64,000 bases of DNA, taken from Isoetes taiwanensis. Lineage: Eukaryota; Streptophyta; Lycopodiopsida; Isoetales; Isoetaceae. The notes below the pieces were generated by a model. The model did no database searches. It saw only the letters and a program-made list of their open reading frames with translations, and was not told where the DNA came from. A program made the position numbers and the translations under genes. Below are positions 23,627-34,925 of this stretch, in pieces (positions within the stretch are counted from its first letter, which is position 1; each line of letters starts with the position of its first letter). Location: assembly GCA_021234155.1 (NCBI GenBank), contig JAJEKV010000110.1:1392338-1456337 (forward strand), in the 5' to 3' direction.

Positions 23627-24805
23627 ATGGCTGCGGCCTCCTCTACCCTGGTGAGCGGGTGTGGCTCCGCAGTGCCAAATCTTCGACAAACACTGATCGT
23701 CAAGTCCTCGAAGTTTTTATTGCTCAAAAGAAGCTCCCGTATATCGGCATTTCCGCAGCTAAAGTTACGCATCAGAAGAACAGGTTTGTATACTGTGATC
23801 CCCGTAGTCTCTAATAGCTGCAATAAAATTATTGGCACGCTCTTTTTTCGCGTGGGGTAGAAGTTATACCCATCAGCACTGAAAAGGCAACAGAATTTTG
23901 AGCTCAAGCATGACCGCTAGGTTTAAAAAATTATTAGTCCTTCATGGGCGGGCAATAAATACAGCTAGAAACGATTCCTAGTTATTGCAGTTGTGGGAAA
24001 AGGGTAGAAGTTCGACTTATCAGTCCAATGGTAGCACATTTTTTGGAAGTTTTATTTAGGGATATTTAGATTTGTTAGTCACCTGGACTAGGCATGTTGA
24101 ACGATAGTCGCTTATGTTCAAGTGGAAAACTTTTCTATTTACAGGATTAGGATTTGTAAGGTCTGACCGAATTGAAGCCAAAGCAACACCTTCCGAGGAC
24201 TCAGATTCAGATGCATCACAAAAAGTTTTAGATTTTGTCAATGATCTCAGAAATAAGGTCAATCAAACAGCTTTTTCTTATTTTTTATTTCTTACCAGTG
24301 CTTTGTTTGTTAAAGCTTCTTGCTATAATAGTGGGATGGAGTGGAGAACAAGTCAAACGTCATATTATATGCTTGTGCGGCACTTGTGATTCTATGGTTC
24401 TCTTCTGCTGTTGTCAATGCAATGAACTCTGTTCCCCTGGTATTTAATTATGTCTTTCCACTTTTTTGTTTCTCAGTCAGAAATTAATTCTCTGACTTTT
24501 ATAAAACAGCTACCCAAGGCAATGGAGCTTGTGGGGCTGGGCTACACTTCTTGGTTTGTTTATCGCTATCTTCTCTTCAAGGTTGGTTTCTATTTAGTGA
24601 TATAATGGATCTTTTAGCAGAGTCATATACAGGATCTTTTAGCAAAGTAGCATTTGATTGATCTCCTTTTTCTACTTGTTTCATCTCAACTACATTTTAC
24701 TGTTCTCAAGTCTCTCTCTTTTGCATTTCACAGTCAAACAGGGAAGAGCTTCTTGCTGATGTTGAGGAGCTGAAAGAAAAAATAACTGGCTCCAAGAAAG
24801 ATTAA
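23627..24805 (+). CDS. CURT1: CURVATURE THYLAKOID 1 (CURT1) family protein, 5 exons
   Basis: Exons 23627-23783, 24145-24257, 24332-24439, 24510-24581 and 24734-24805 join in phase with GT-AG introns to give 173 aa. Exon 1 encodes a Ser/Arg/Lys-rich chloroplast transit peptide (MAAASSTLVSGCGSAVPN...). Exon 3 gives WDGVENKSNVILYACAALVI, the start of the first membrane helix; exon 4 gives LPKAMELVGLGYTSWFVYRY, the family signature at the second helix; exon 5 ends in a short charged coiled coil (EELLADVEELKEKITGS) and TAA. Length and layout match land-plant CURT1 proteins. CURT1 oligomerises at grana margins and bends thylakoid membranes. An upstream in-frame GTG is ignored because the ATG fits the transit peptide. 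A G-box and a strong hairpin lie upstream. No disruption seen; probably functional. Which paralogue (A-D) it is cannot be told. Confidence 0.95.
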
Positions 24806-26526
24806 GTCAAACTGATGTTGGCTCGTTTTTTGTCAGCTGCAAAGCTTATTATTTATTTCATTGGGTTGTGCCACAGGAAATAAGTGCACATTGCCATTTC
24901 TTTATTTCTTCATTTTACTGATTTAAACTGTTGTATATTACCCTGATTGATTTTTACTTTATGCTTAATGGTGTTGCAGGTTTAAGCTTGGCCATTGGCA
25001 GCCTTAATAATAATTGAAAATTGTGTCTTCTGCTTTCTTTACACCTACCAAATGTTTTGGCCGTGCTTATGCCAAAAGTCAGAATCAGTATGGTTATGAC
25101 AAATCTGCATATAACCTTGAATGAGAGACTTACCGAGAGACTTACCTCTTGTGCGTGCCATCTTGTGTAAATTACTAGTTTCTTTGAGCTAATGGCGAGG
25201 GCAAAACCAAAAGCAAAAGATTTAAACTAAACTAATCTAAAGCGTAACACAACGAGAGAAATTCAGCTCAATGGCGCAAAAGTTAAGGACATGTTCAAGG
25301 TCCTATACCGCTTTTGTTTTTCTTTTCTCTAATCTAACTGTGACCGCAAAAAGGTGGCAGTTAGAAATATCAGTTTTGATTAGATTGTCAATTGGTTTAA
25401 ATTTTGCACATTGACAAAAATGCCTTACTCATGTCACTTTCTATTCTGCTCTTCGCCGTCTGGCCATTAATGATAGGACAATTTTGTCTTTTCCCACCCA
25501 TCTGCTGTTCACAAAATTGCTCAAGCCAGAACGATTTTTTTGTACTCTAAGGAATCTACACCGCTTTGCCGGTCGGGGGATGTCATCTTGGCTTTTTGGC
25601 CCAAAAGAACCAAGAAATTCTTGCTTCTTTTGAAGGGTGATAGAAACATTCTTGCCGTGGCAAATTGATAGGACCAAAGATAAAGGTTAAAACTGTTCAA
25701 AGGGAGCGTCTAACTATTTGTTCTGGATTGCCTCTTCTGTGTTCAGTTTCGTATATTCATTCTGAAATGAAGCTAAATATGTTTCCATACATTTTCATGA
25801 GCTCTAGGATGGACTCGCCAGGATTGCTATTCTACCATGAGCCTTTATATTTAGGAACAGGCCACTTGGCTTACCCTTTTGTACCTCTTCCAATAGAAAC
25901 ACCAAAGTATAGTGCTTTGTGGAAAAATGGTGGACAACTTCTAATCAGAGATATTATCAATGTATAACGATTCTTATGTGCGACTCAATTTGTTTTCTCC
26001 TGTGCTGCTTCAGCGCAGGGGCTATTTTCAGCTGCTGATTGTTTTCCTCCCCGCAATGCGTCCTGGACGGCGCGACAGCTGAAGCTCTTGAACGGGGCTG
26101 AGATTTTTGTTTTCAGCACTGGGTCAGCCAGTTTTTAGCTGGCCCAGCGATATTTCTCCATGTGGGTCCCCCATTAGACCAACATTCCTGCCTCATCAGT
26201 GCAAGCAAAAGGGATTTACACCATGAACCAAGATGAGCACCCATGTTTATAACTCAAACGATCCTGCCTATGAATACAACCGACTTTCAGAAATTAAAAC
26301 ATTTTAAGAGCATATCTTGATTTGGATAAGATTGAAATTCAAAAACTTGATAGCTGAATTCTGATGAGAAGATACAAGTAGGGACCAAACCACAGAAAGA
26401 GGTCTGTTGTCCCACAATATGCCTGCCTTGATAATAGATGCAATTAAATTCCACTGCATGATCATTGATACTGGAATCATATTTCCATGTTTCACATGCA
26501 GCTGCTCTATTATCTTCTACCTAACC
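24806..26526. other. CURT1 3' region and intergenic space, no gene recognised
   Basis: Contains the likely 3' UTR (a possible intron lies before about 24980) and AT-rich sequence. The open frames at 25441-25677 (-) and 25665-25967 (+) have no recognisable domain. The sequence lies between two convergent genes, CURT1 (+) and the homeodomain gene (-). Confidence 0.45.
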
Positions 26527-28915
26527 TCAATTTGATTGTGTTGATTCTATTTGTCTGGCTTCCCCATGCACACCACCATTTATGGACAAAGCCTTAAGTG
26601 CTGCCCTCTGTCTCTCTGATTTTTCACGTCTTCTGGGGTCAGACCAATACCTTGTTAATGCATCCCATTGATCTTCTGAAACATCCCCTGGTCTTTTCCC
26701 TCCCTGTTCAATCAAGCGCATTACTTTATGACGCTTGAAATTTAAGGCTCGAGCTATCTGCTTTTTTAAATAGTTGTCATCAATTGGACCTCCATTATAG
26801 TCAAACTTTGTGTCCATATACTCTCGAATTTTAGCAATGCCATCTTCTGGTTGGAGTGCAATATGAGGAATGGAGATGTCAAGGAACAGCAATGCAGAGT
26901 ACCGTAAAAGTGAGTTCCACCAGCTTCCGTTCGCCCCTATAGGCTTCCCATCCACAACTGTCACTGTAGTTCTGTCACAGTCAGAACCATCCATTCTGAT
27001 CTTTGCCAGTCTTTCCCTCCTCTCTGATCTTGAGAGTACTTCATCATCCCTTCTGTATGTATCTTTCACTTCAAGGATATTGTCTTCCTTCTCGTAATCC
27101 TCCATTTCTCTCTCCCTGTTTTTGTCTGACCAAACAATTCTGTAGTCGTCTTTATCTGAGGTGGGAGGATCAATGTCAATATCCAATCTACAAGGTGCAC
27201 TATGCAATACAGGTGCTGTGGTAAATGGTTCATCACTGCCAGTAGATGAATCACGTGAACCAATACCCTGATGTGTGTTTCCCCTGAATAAGGGTGAAAC
27301 CTCTGGTCCATGCTGAGGTGATGCTTCCCAATTTTTAGCATGGTCTTGGCAAGCCATTCCTCGCGATCTTTGATTCAAGGTTGGACAGGAAAGCGAGTGG
27401 TCCAATTTCTGTAATGTAGCATTATTCCTAGATTTAGCTTTGTGTTTAGGGATAATATCGGAGGATGATGGATTAGGCCTTTGAACAATTCTGATGGTAT
27501 AGTTAGATGTATGAGTTTGCAATCTCTTGTGTCCAGTTTGATGTGAAGGTGAGAGGGACAATGAGCTTCTAGATTTTTCTGAAGGAAGAGAAGGAGTAGA
27601 GGAGCAGGATGCTGAGCTAGTTGATTGACAGGGAGATGACGGCAGATTTTGTGGAGTACAAACATCAGGTGCATAGCCATCAAGAATACTTCTTGCAGTA
27701 GCAACGCCCAATCTATTAACAATCTCAATAAAAAGAGCCTTGAGGTCTCGGTCATAAGTATCTGAACTTGTCCTCATATTATTCAAGACATTACGGATAC
27801 GGTCTCTTCTATCAGCATTCTCTCTTCGATTATTCCGTTTCTGTTCCCTTTGTCTCCTTCCAACCATAGTCATCCCTTCTTTGGTCCAGCTTTTACTTTT
27901 ATTTACTTCCTCTTCTATGTCCTTACTTTCAGTAGACGCGTCATCAGTTATTGTCTTAGAATCACTGCTCCTCTCTACAGAATCAGTGGTGGAAAGGTCA
28001 TGGTTTTGGTACTCGTTTTCAGCCCTATAGGGTTGTTTTGAAGAATAGGTATTCATTCTCCATGCATCAGGTGGAGTGACATCCCGATCCGATCTCCTCA
28101 TCAGGTGCCCAGGATCTTGTAACCTTCTGTTACATCAAAAACATCATTATTAAATGAAATCCTGATATAAGAAGATAAACAAATTACTATACCCTGTTAA
28201 TTTGTAATACTCCTGGGTATTTCCCTGTTGACTCATTTCTTCAGCCTTCATCTTTACAATTTGACACTCTGCTGGCGTCGGACTCTCAGAAACTCGGCTC
28301 TTCAGATTTAGTGAACTTGAAACGAATTTAATTGGTTTTCGATACTCTGCTGTACATTATGTTAAAACTCCTTTACTATCAGAATTTTGACCTAAGCAGA
28401 TGTATTTTCTAAAAAAACAAATAGATGTAGTTATTGAGCTTGTGCTGTTTTGACAAGGACAAATGCTTACCATCATGGACCAAGACATCAGAAGGGTCTG
28501 ATTGCTGAACCTCCTTAAACGAGAGCTTCATATCTGGGCTCACTCCATTACGATGGCTACTCAAAAAAACTTTCCCATTTTCAAGATTCTCTTCATCCTG
28601 CTCTGACTTGGGTCGTTTGCCTTTAGAAGACTCAACATCTGTATCAACCTCTGATTCACCATCTCTCTGGACAATTTTCTGTTTTCTCTTTGCTCGGGCC
28701 TTTCTATTGTGAAACCAGTTATGAACATTTGCTTCTGTAATGTGCCCTTGCTGGCTAAGTTCTGCAGTAATTTCCTTAATCCTTTGCTTGTTAATAGTAC
28801 CTACTTCCTCTTCAAAAAGCTTCATAAGTACTCGGAGCTGGTCGTCACTTGGCTTCCAACGACCTTTTCCCGCTCCCATGTCTAAAATTGATTGATGTTC
28901 GAGAGTCTGCTCCAT
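26527..28915 (-). CDS. WOX-type homeodomain protein fused to a transposon-protein-like C-terminal domain, 3 exons
   Basis: Exons 28915-28471, 28349-28193 and 28126-26527 join in phase (GT-AG throughout) to a 733-aa protein. Residues about 17-80 form a homeodomain: GRWKPSDDQLRVL, then INKQRIKEITAELSQ and the recognition helix NVHNWFHNRKARAKRKQ. The long spacing and the ITAELSQ-ITEANV-WF-N-KARAKRKQ pattern fit the WOX class, nearest to the ancient WOX13-like clade in my judgement. An acidic linker follows, then exon 2 (SESPTPAECQ, QEYYKLTG). Exon 3 holds a basic likely nuclear signal (RRQREQKRNNRRENADRR), a Ser-rich region, and a C-terminal block with KFDYNGGPIDDNYLKKQI, RPGDVSEDQWDALTRYW and SDPRRREKSERQRAALKALS, resembling plant Ptta/En/Spm transposon proteins. 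Nothing breaks the frame over 733 codons. The 5' UTR has an acceptor just before the ATG (ttattcag, near 28923). The acceptor of exon 2 is a tandem NAG site (start 28349 or 28346). Predicted role: DNA-binding regulator; the fused domain's job is unknown. Confidence 0.85.
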
Positions 28916-31243
28916 TGTATGTCTGAATAAAAGGATTATTAACTTCCATTGATATCAAACTAAAGTAGCTGAAACACACAATCAGTAATTGATACATAGG
29001 ACAGCATTCTTTAATTCCCAACATAATGGAGATTCAGTTTTTCCTGCAATTCCAAGAAGAAAGCAGCAGTTTCAAAATTACAGTTTATTATTCATTCGAA
29101 CCAAAACGGAGTTAGCAGCAGAGAAAACAAGAGATAAGCTGCAGCCTCCAACTCTTGTAGCACATAAATTTCAGCAATGATTCTGTGATAGCAAATATGA
29201 CGATTCCGTGACAGGAAAGAGAACCATATTTTGAATGTCAGTAGGAAGAGCCCTAGCTAAGGCAAATAGGCAGTATGTAAAGAATGACATAAGATGAGCA
29301 GAGGTTACTCCAGGTAGTGTATTTACCATGGATTGAACATGAAAAAAGGGCTTGATAGTTGGTGTCACTTTGTTTATTCTTAGGTCTTTAGAAGCTTGAT
29401 GCAACACCCATTATTTGAATATCAGACGCAATCAAGCAACTCCACACTTTGGTATTTTTTGCATAAATAGTCCTCATAACGAAAACTAAGGTTCTACAAA
29501 TCTTGAGAAAAAGATTCACAGCAGGGAAGCAAAGAAAAGTCACCTCAATCACGATATGCTGCTTACCTTATCTGGGGCTTTAACATCTTGTGTTTATTAG
29601 CCAGATAAGACCTCAAACTGAAAATAGGCCATTAAAACGAATTCGCTATGCAAATATTGGAAGGGTGTCAAATGTCTTGCTTTGCAAACATGGAACACCA
29701 CGTGATCAGACACCTAGTAGGCTATGAAACCCCAAAAACTCATGCTTAAAGCTGGGATCCTGCTCAGCCATAAATGTGGCCCGTTGCAGACTAGGAGGAG
29801 TATTTTTTAATTATCAAATTGATCGTTTAATTGAGAGTAAAGCAAGGGAGATTAGACGCATCTAAAAGTCGGTTAATAGTGAGATTAGTGCACAAACTAA
29901 ATCTTGACGGAATATATAAGTATGTTGAGAAAATGCGAATAAAGCCTATGAGAAGGAATAGAATAGATCACCAGCATTTTCACTTGTGGCTAAATCATGA
30001 TAGACAAAATCCCCATCTGGTCTTGCAAAGCCCAAACGCAAAATCAAGCAATCTTTCCCAAAAACCCCAAATTTTCCTCAACCTCACCTCAGACTGAACC
30101 AATTGCTTAGTCGGTTACTTCAATCCCTGCCCAAAACAAGACTCCATGCTCCACCCGATGCATCCATTACAGGTTCGGAAGCCACAGCTCTCCGATTGCA
30201 GCTAATAAGACCTGTTTCTTCAAAACTTATCAAATACTTCATCGCCCACCTTCGTATGATCATTTCCGGCAGCTTCGGGGCTCAAAAAAGGGTAGATCTG
30301 ACTGGAAAAACAGGGGCATTGTCTTCACGCATTGTTTGCCTGAATCATCACATCATTTTTGTGCCTATAAGGCTAGAATCGGCGCCGGATTTGATGTTTT
30401 CCCACTCAGTAATGCACCCTTAGTTTTCAAGGAGGGCTACTATCAGTCCCTCTCAGAGTGTCTCAGAGTGCCGCCCGGTAACAGATAAACGGGTTAGATT
30501 TGTCCTGAAAAACGTGGCAGTACCAGAACCGTCCATGGCAACGCCCAGGGCGTCAAATATAAAATGAATAATTGAGGGTTTTTTTGAAACGGGTTCAAGG
30601 TGTGAAAACGCCTTTGGGATTTTGTAATTAAATTTGAGCGGCATGCTATTGGTCGGCATTCTGATTGTATATTTTCGGTTTCCATTTTAATTGCGAAAAT
30701 GTAAAATATTAATATTTAAATGAGGCCTTCATAATTTTGGAAACGCAGGCGCCGCCAAAGCAATTCCTTTTTCTGCCGCTCGAAACTCGTGTCCATTGTG
30801 TCGTCAACGCCATCTGTACGGCACGCGTACGGCAGTGTAGGACACGTCAGCGTCCGACGTGGACCCATGTCTTTGGAAGTAGAAAAGAAGGTAAAAAGAG
30901 GGACATTTCTTTTTGTCTCCTCGTTGGGTGGGAGGTATGTCCAAGAATCAACCTCGACCCGCTGATGTCGGCATTGCGCGGACAATTTGGCCATGTCCAC
31001 AAGTACGAATATATTATGTCAAATGTTGCAACCCCCACCAAAAATTGACCCCACTACAAGGGAGCATATGCCCCCATTTTCTCTAGTCTCGTCTCAGTCT
31101 TCCTTATTCTTTGCATGTGCTTTTCTTGTCTACTGTGTTACCTATATAAACTCCTGTACCATTTTTTTCTCCATATATGTCGCCTTCACATGACTTGGAC
31201 ACGTCTATTCTTACTTTTACCTACATTTTCAACCATAGGGCAG
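28916..31243. other. 5' leader and promoter side of the homeodomain gene; no other gene recognised
   Basis: On the - strand a splice acceptor ends near 28923, so a non-coding first exon should lie upstream, probably in the 29-30.5 kb interval. ACGT-core motifs cluster at 30835-30865 (acacgtcagcgtccgacgt). The small frames here have no family features. The left end of the Mutator-like element bounds the region at 31244. Confidence 0.4.
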
Positions 31244-31860
31244 GGGGTGAAAATATTCTTACCCTGGTTTTGGTGATTCCATCGCGGTGAATGCACTCCC
31301 GCGGAATCACAGACCCTTCGGGAACGGGATCCGTTCCAGAGGCCGCGTTTTCCGTACCTGACAGTCAGGTGTACTCTCTGATGGATCGCAGCCGTCCGTC
31401 TGCAGGGTGCATCGTGGCCGTCCGTTTTATACCTCCCCTGCGGAATCACAACGGGTGGATTCCACGGGAGGGAATACTGTCGACGATATCCCGCCAGGCA
31501 GAATCACCACGTGAACTATTCCGCCGGGCGGAATCACCGATTTGCAATTCGGCCAGACGGAATCACCACGGGTGAATTCCGTCCGGCGGAATCACCAATA
31601 GTAAATTCTGTCCGGCGGAATCACCAAAATATAAATTTCGTCCGGCGGAATAACCAAAATATAATTTCGTCCGGTGGAATCACAAAAATACAATTCCTCC
31701 TGGCGGAATCACCAAAATACAATTCCTCCCAGCAGAATCACCAAAATACAATTCCGCCCGGCGGAATCATCGCAATGTAATTCCTTCCGGCGGAATCACC
31801 ATATCGTGAATCAACCGGATGGAATCACTGCCACTGAAAGATGCATCCATGCCACGTCGG
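31244..31860. repeat. Left terminal inverted repeat with palindromic-unit array
   Basis: The first ~200 bp is the unique inverted end. From about 31440 to 31830 about a dozen units of roughly 29-30 bp follow, each centred on tccggcggaatcaccaaaat or a variant. The unit core (GATTCCGTCC / GGCGGAATC) is itself palindromic. Units vary at several positions, so the array is not freshly amplified. Confidence 0.88.
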
Positions 31861-31882
31861 CATGGGATATCCGTCGCTATTT

Positions 31883-31890
31883 TATATAAA
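31883..31890 (+). promoter_or_regulatory. TATA box at the inner edge of the left TIR
   Basis: The sequence tatataaa lies just inside the array and about 300 bases before the chosen start codon of the Ulp1-type gene. The 5' leader after it is pyrimidine-rich (ctttctctctctgtg, about 32087-32101). As in MuDR, transcription would start from the TIR. Confidence 0.5.
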
Positions 31891-32193
31891 AAGCCTATTT
31901 AAATTCAGGGCCAAGCTTTCGCAACTTTTGAATTCAATGCTGGACGCCGGCCATTATTAGCCGTACACTGCTATCTGACAAGGGGAATGATTGCAGAGTC
32001 ATTACCATATCACCGCATGCCACGTCAACCCGTAAAGGATAGTGATCATATCCGAAAGAATCACAACCGTTAGCGCCAAAAAATCCCTTTCTCTCTCTGT
32101 GTTTTACCAGAATTCTACCTCAGAGCTTCATTCCGGCGCCTCCGCTCCTCCCGCTCGAATTCTTGTCCCTTTCTTATCGCAACTCTCTGTTCA

Positions 32194-34529
32194 GATGGAT
32201 CAAAGCCGAGAAACATCAGTTAATGAGAACTTCCAGACAGAATCTTCTGCTAACTCGGCTTTCATCTTCCCTGTCAATAATCCCTTGCCGGAAGAACTGG
32301 TCGATTCAGAGGTGGACTCCCCTCCTAAATTTCTTCCAGGTTTTGGGCCAGTTGGAGGCGCAGGTCCCATGGCGGATCTTCTATCTGTGGAGGCTAAGGT
32401 TATTACTCGAGCAGCCGACTTATTCCCCGGTTTTTGGGGGGAGCCCTCAGTATCCCCGAGGTCTGTTCCGACAGCAGGTAAAGAAAGGCTGATTGCAAGG
32501 ATTTCTTCCCGGCAGCAGGTAAAGAAAAGGCTGATTGCAAGGATTCAGAAGAAAAAGTTGATTGCAAGGAGCCTGAAATAGATTTCGGGGAGGATGCCGT
32601 GGAGAATCCTCCTCGGGAAAATGCCAAATACATGGATGATGAAATCCCAAACTGGAAATTGGATCGGGGAGATGGCCGGTGGTATTGTTTATTCGGTGGG
32701 TGCAGCAGTAGTTACACGAAAAAATGGGATCTGGAGATCCACAGGCTCGCTAAGCATTCCATGACCAATGATTACAAGCTGCCAGCACTCGCCAGAGGCA
32801 ACTGCTCCAGAAATGAGCAGGAGGAAGAGGAACTTTGAATTGGTCAAGCTGGAGCGGAGCGCGGATGAAGATTATCTTTGGCAGCATAATCTTAGGCGAA
32901 TTTTGGTGAGGGCCAAGCGAAGGGCCGAAGCTATGGCAGATGAGCAGATTGAGCACGGACTTCTTAATCCGGCTATGAGGTCTGCGTGGGTCAATCAACA
33001 GATGGAGATAAGGCGGACGGTAGAGGAAACTCTGGAGGAGCAGAAGAGGGAAGCAATTAGAAAAAAGATCGCCAGCAGTTTTGGTTTGACAATTGAAGAG
33101 ATGAGGGCCGAGATTTCTTTCTCCAGAGAGCAAGGTCAGGTAGAGAATGATGATTTCAGTAAGGAATTGGCACAGGCAGACAGAGAGTTGGCATCCCCAC
33201 TCCCAGGAAAGTGAGCAAGCTCCCACTTAGGAGCTCGCCGAGAACTCCAAGGAAGAAGAGAGGGGCAAAAAAAAACAGAGGACTGCATAGCCCCTAACCA
33301 CATAGTGTTTGAAACCTCCAGCTATATTCAGGGTTTGCGTGAGGCAATTCAATCAGCAGGTCTCCCCGACCCCAGAGCAAAATCCGAAGAGGAGGGCACT
33401 TTAATTGAGATCCCCATGATGCATAGGCTGGAAGCTAACTTTTTTAATTCTGTGTTTTCTTATCGATCAGGTCTTATACATAGGAGGTGGACCTGTAACT
33501 TCACATTCAAATACCCACTGACACTATGCAGCACAGCCATTCGGGTGGGCAAGAAATCATCAGCAGCAGAATTTCGCGTGTATGGCAACTTCGCCCAAGA
33601 TTTCATGACAGTTCCCGGTCCTGGAGATGATGTGGATTACAGAATCAATGAAGAGTGTGTCGGTGCCTATCTCCTGTAAGTCACGGGTATAAGCACTACC
33701 CAAGCATTGCAAACTTTGATTCGCTGACTATATTGCTCTCTGCAGGGCCTTGATACATCCCAGCATGTTTTCGTGCATCCCGCGGCCTTTGGCCTATTTT
33801 TGCAGAACAGTTTGGAAGGTCAATCAGGTGCATATGATATGTTTGCTAAATTAATCCCACTGAAACCCTTCATCAGGCAGAATTGGCGGATACAGAACGT
33901 CGGGTTCTATTACTTCCCAGTCATGAGCAGGTAAAGAATCCGTTTTAAATCCATTCATGGGCAATTGAACCTAAAATTCGGTTTTGCAATTGTTTGCAGC
34001 AATCACTGGAGCTTATTCATATTGGTTTCAGACCCCGAGGCATGCCGCAAGCTCCAGATACCTTGTCCAGTGTTGCTGCATTTGGATTCAATGTCGGGCA
34101 TGCACTCGAGCTTGCACTGTTTCGCCACTTTGTGAGTTTATTTCTGCCCCTTTCAGGTCCATTTTTTGTTTCCTCTGATTCCTTTGGCCACAAATTCGTG
34201 TCCAACATTATGAAGAGGTGGAATTTCGAGTTCTCGAGATTGCACAATGCCTCCTGCGTCTCTTTGAAGGTCCCTCAGCAAGAAAACACCCAGGATTGTG
34301 GTATTTACACGATTTGTTTCATCAAGATGTTCCTGCAAGATATGTGCAACACCAAAGACCAGTCTGTGGGTATTTTGTGTGTCCAATTTTATCTAATCTT
34401 ATTCGAACTTCCTACTAATTTTCCCGGTTGCAGGTTATGGATACTTCCAAATGGTTTGGGAGTGCTGAGATCGATCAGACGAGGTCCTCATTTGCAGTGA
34501 TGCTACAAAAATTGGGAGACTGTGTCTAG
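32194..34529 (+). CDS. Transposon-borne C2H2 zinc finger plus Ulp1/C48 cysteine protease (probably disrupted)
   Basis: Start ATG 32194 (MDQSRETSVNENF), then an acidic region and a C2H2 finger (C-x4-C-x12-H-x4-H; CLFGGCSSSYTKKWDLEIH, about 32686-32755). A charged helical segment follows (about 32815-33200). Introns that keep phase can be placed at 33211-33321, 33676-33810, 33931-33999, 34131-34217 (acceptor weak) and 34366-34433; stop TAG 34527-34529. The protease core reads FYYFPVMSSNHWSLFILVSD (His codon 34004-34006), LLHLDSMSG (Asp codon 34085-34087) and VPQQENTQDCGIYTICF (Gln, and Cys codon 34297-34299), so the whole His-Asp-Gln-Cys set of Ulp1 peptidases is kept. Two problems: a 41-bp tandem duplication (32478-32518) and a frame change at about 32770-32838 with no usable splice sites. 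Known family activity is SUMO precursor processing or deconjugation; in this element a role in transposition or host evasion is only a guess. Confidence 0.75.
32478..32559 (+). repeat. 41-bp tandem duplication bounded by AG|GT
   Basis: The segment 32478-32518 (gtaaagaaaggctgattgca...cag) is followed by a close second copy from 32519 (gtaaagaaaaggctgattgc...). Removing 32478-32518 restores the reading frame into the zinc-finger exon. The duplicated unit starts with GTAAAG and ends in CAG, so it looks like a minimal intron but is shorter than usual plant introns. Confidence 0.75.
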
Positions 34530-34925
34530 CAAAGAAGAAGCACATTCCACTTGCCCGAGGGAGATTGGAGTGAAACCGGTGGCCCTATGACCCGTTTAAG
34601 GATCAATGGCCCTTGATTTTTATTATGTGTGAATAGAACAACAAAAATCCCAGCATTGCTGGGTTTAATCTGAATTCCCGACTGTATCCGAATTTGAATT
34701 CATGTGAATTTGAATTTGAATGTATTTGAGCGCGAATTAGAATGTTTGAACTTCAAAATTGGAATATGTCGTAGATACCACCACAAAAAAAAAAAAAAAA
34801 AAAATCTGTACCTAATTATAATTTCTGGCCAACAATATGCCATATGGTCGAAAATGTAAGTTGGTGATTCCTTCCTGTGGTATCTCTAAAGTTGTCATCT
34901 TTTCGGTGGAATCACAAGATGGAAA
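34530..34925. repeat. Middle of the Mutator-like element: A-run and a third TIR-like patch
   Basis: After the Ulp1-type stop codon there is AT-rich 3' sequence with repeated gaatttgaattt-type motifs (34690-34730) and an A-run at about 34783-34804. At 34862-34940 the TIR-type motifs reappear (ggtgattcc, ggtggaatcac, attccatgtcgtggaat). This suggests an older nested end or internal rearrangement exactly where the transposase homology stops. Confidence 0.6.

Noticed and set aside
27375-27755. 126-codon frame on the - strand
   Set aside because: It is a shadow frame of the long homeodomain-gene exon 3 on the same strand, with leucine-rich nonsense composition.
33211-33300. Basic nuclear-signal-like peptide (frame with SPRTPRKKRGAKK) as part of the Ulp1-type protein
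   Set aside because: A phase-matched intron 33211-33321 with GTGAGC and CCTCCAG sites places it in intron sequence; it would otherwise need a frameshift.
34131-34156. 25-base intron ending at the tttcag before 34157
   Set aside because: Far too short for splicing and gives the wrong phase; an AG at 34217 restores frame, although it is a weak site.
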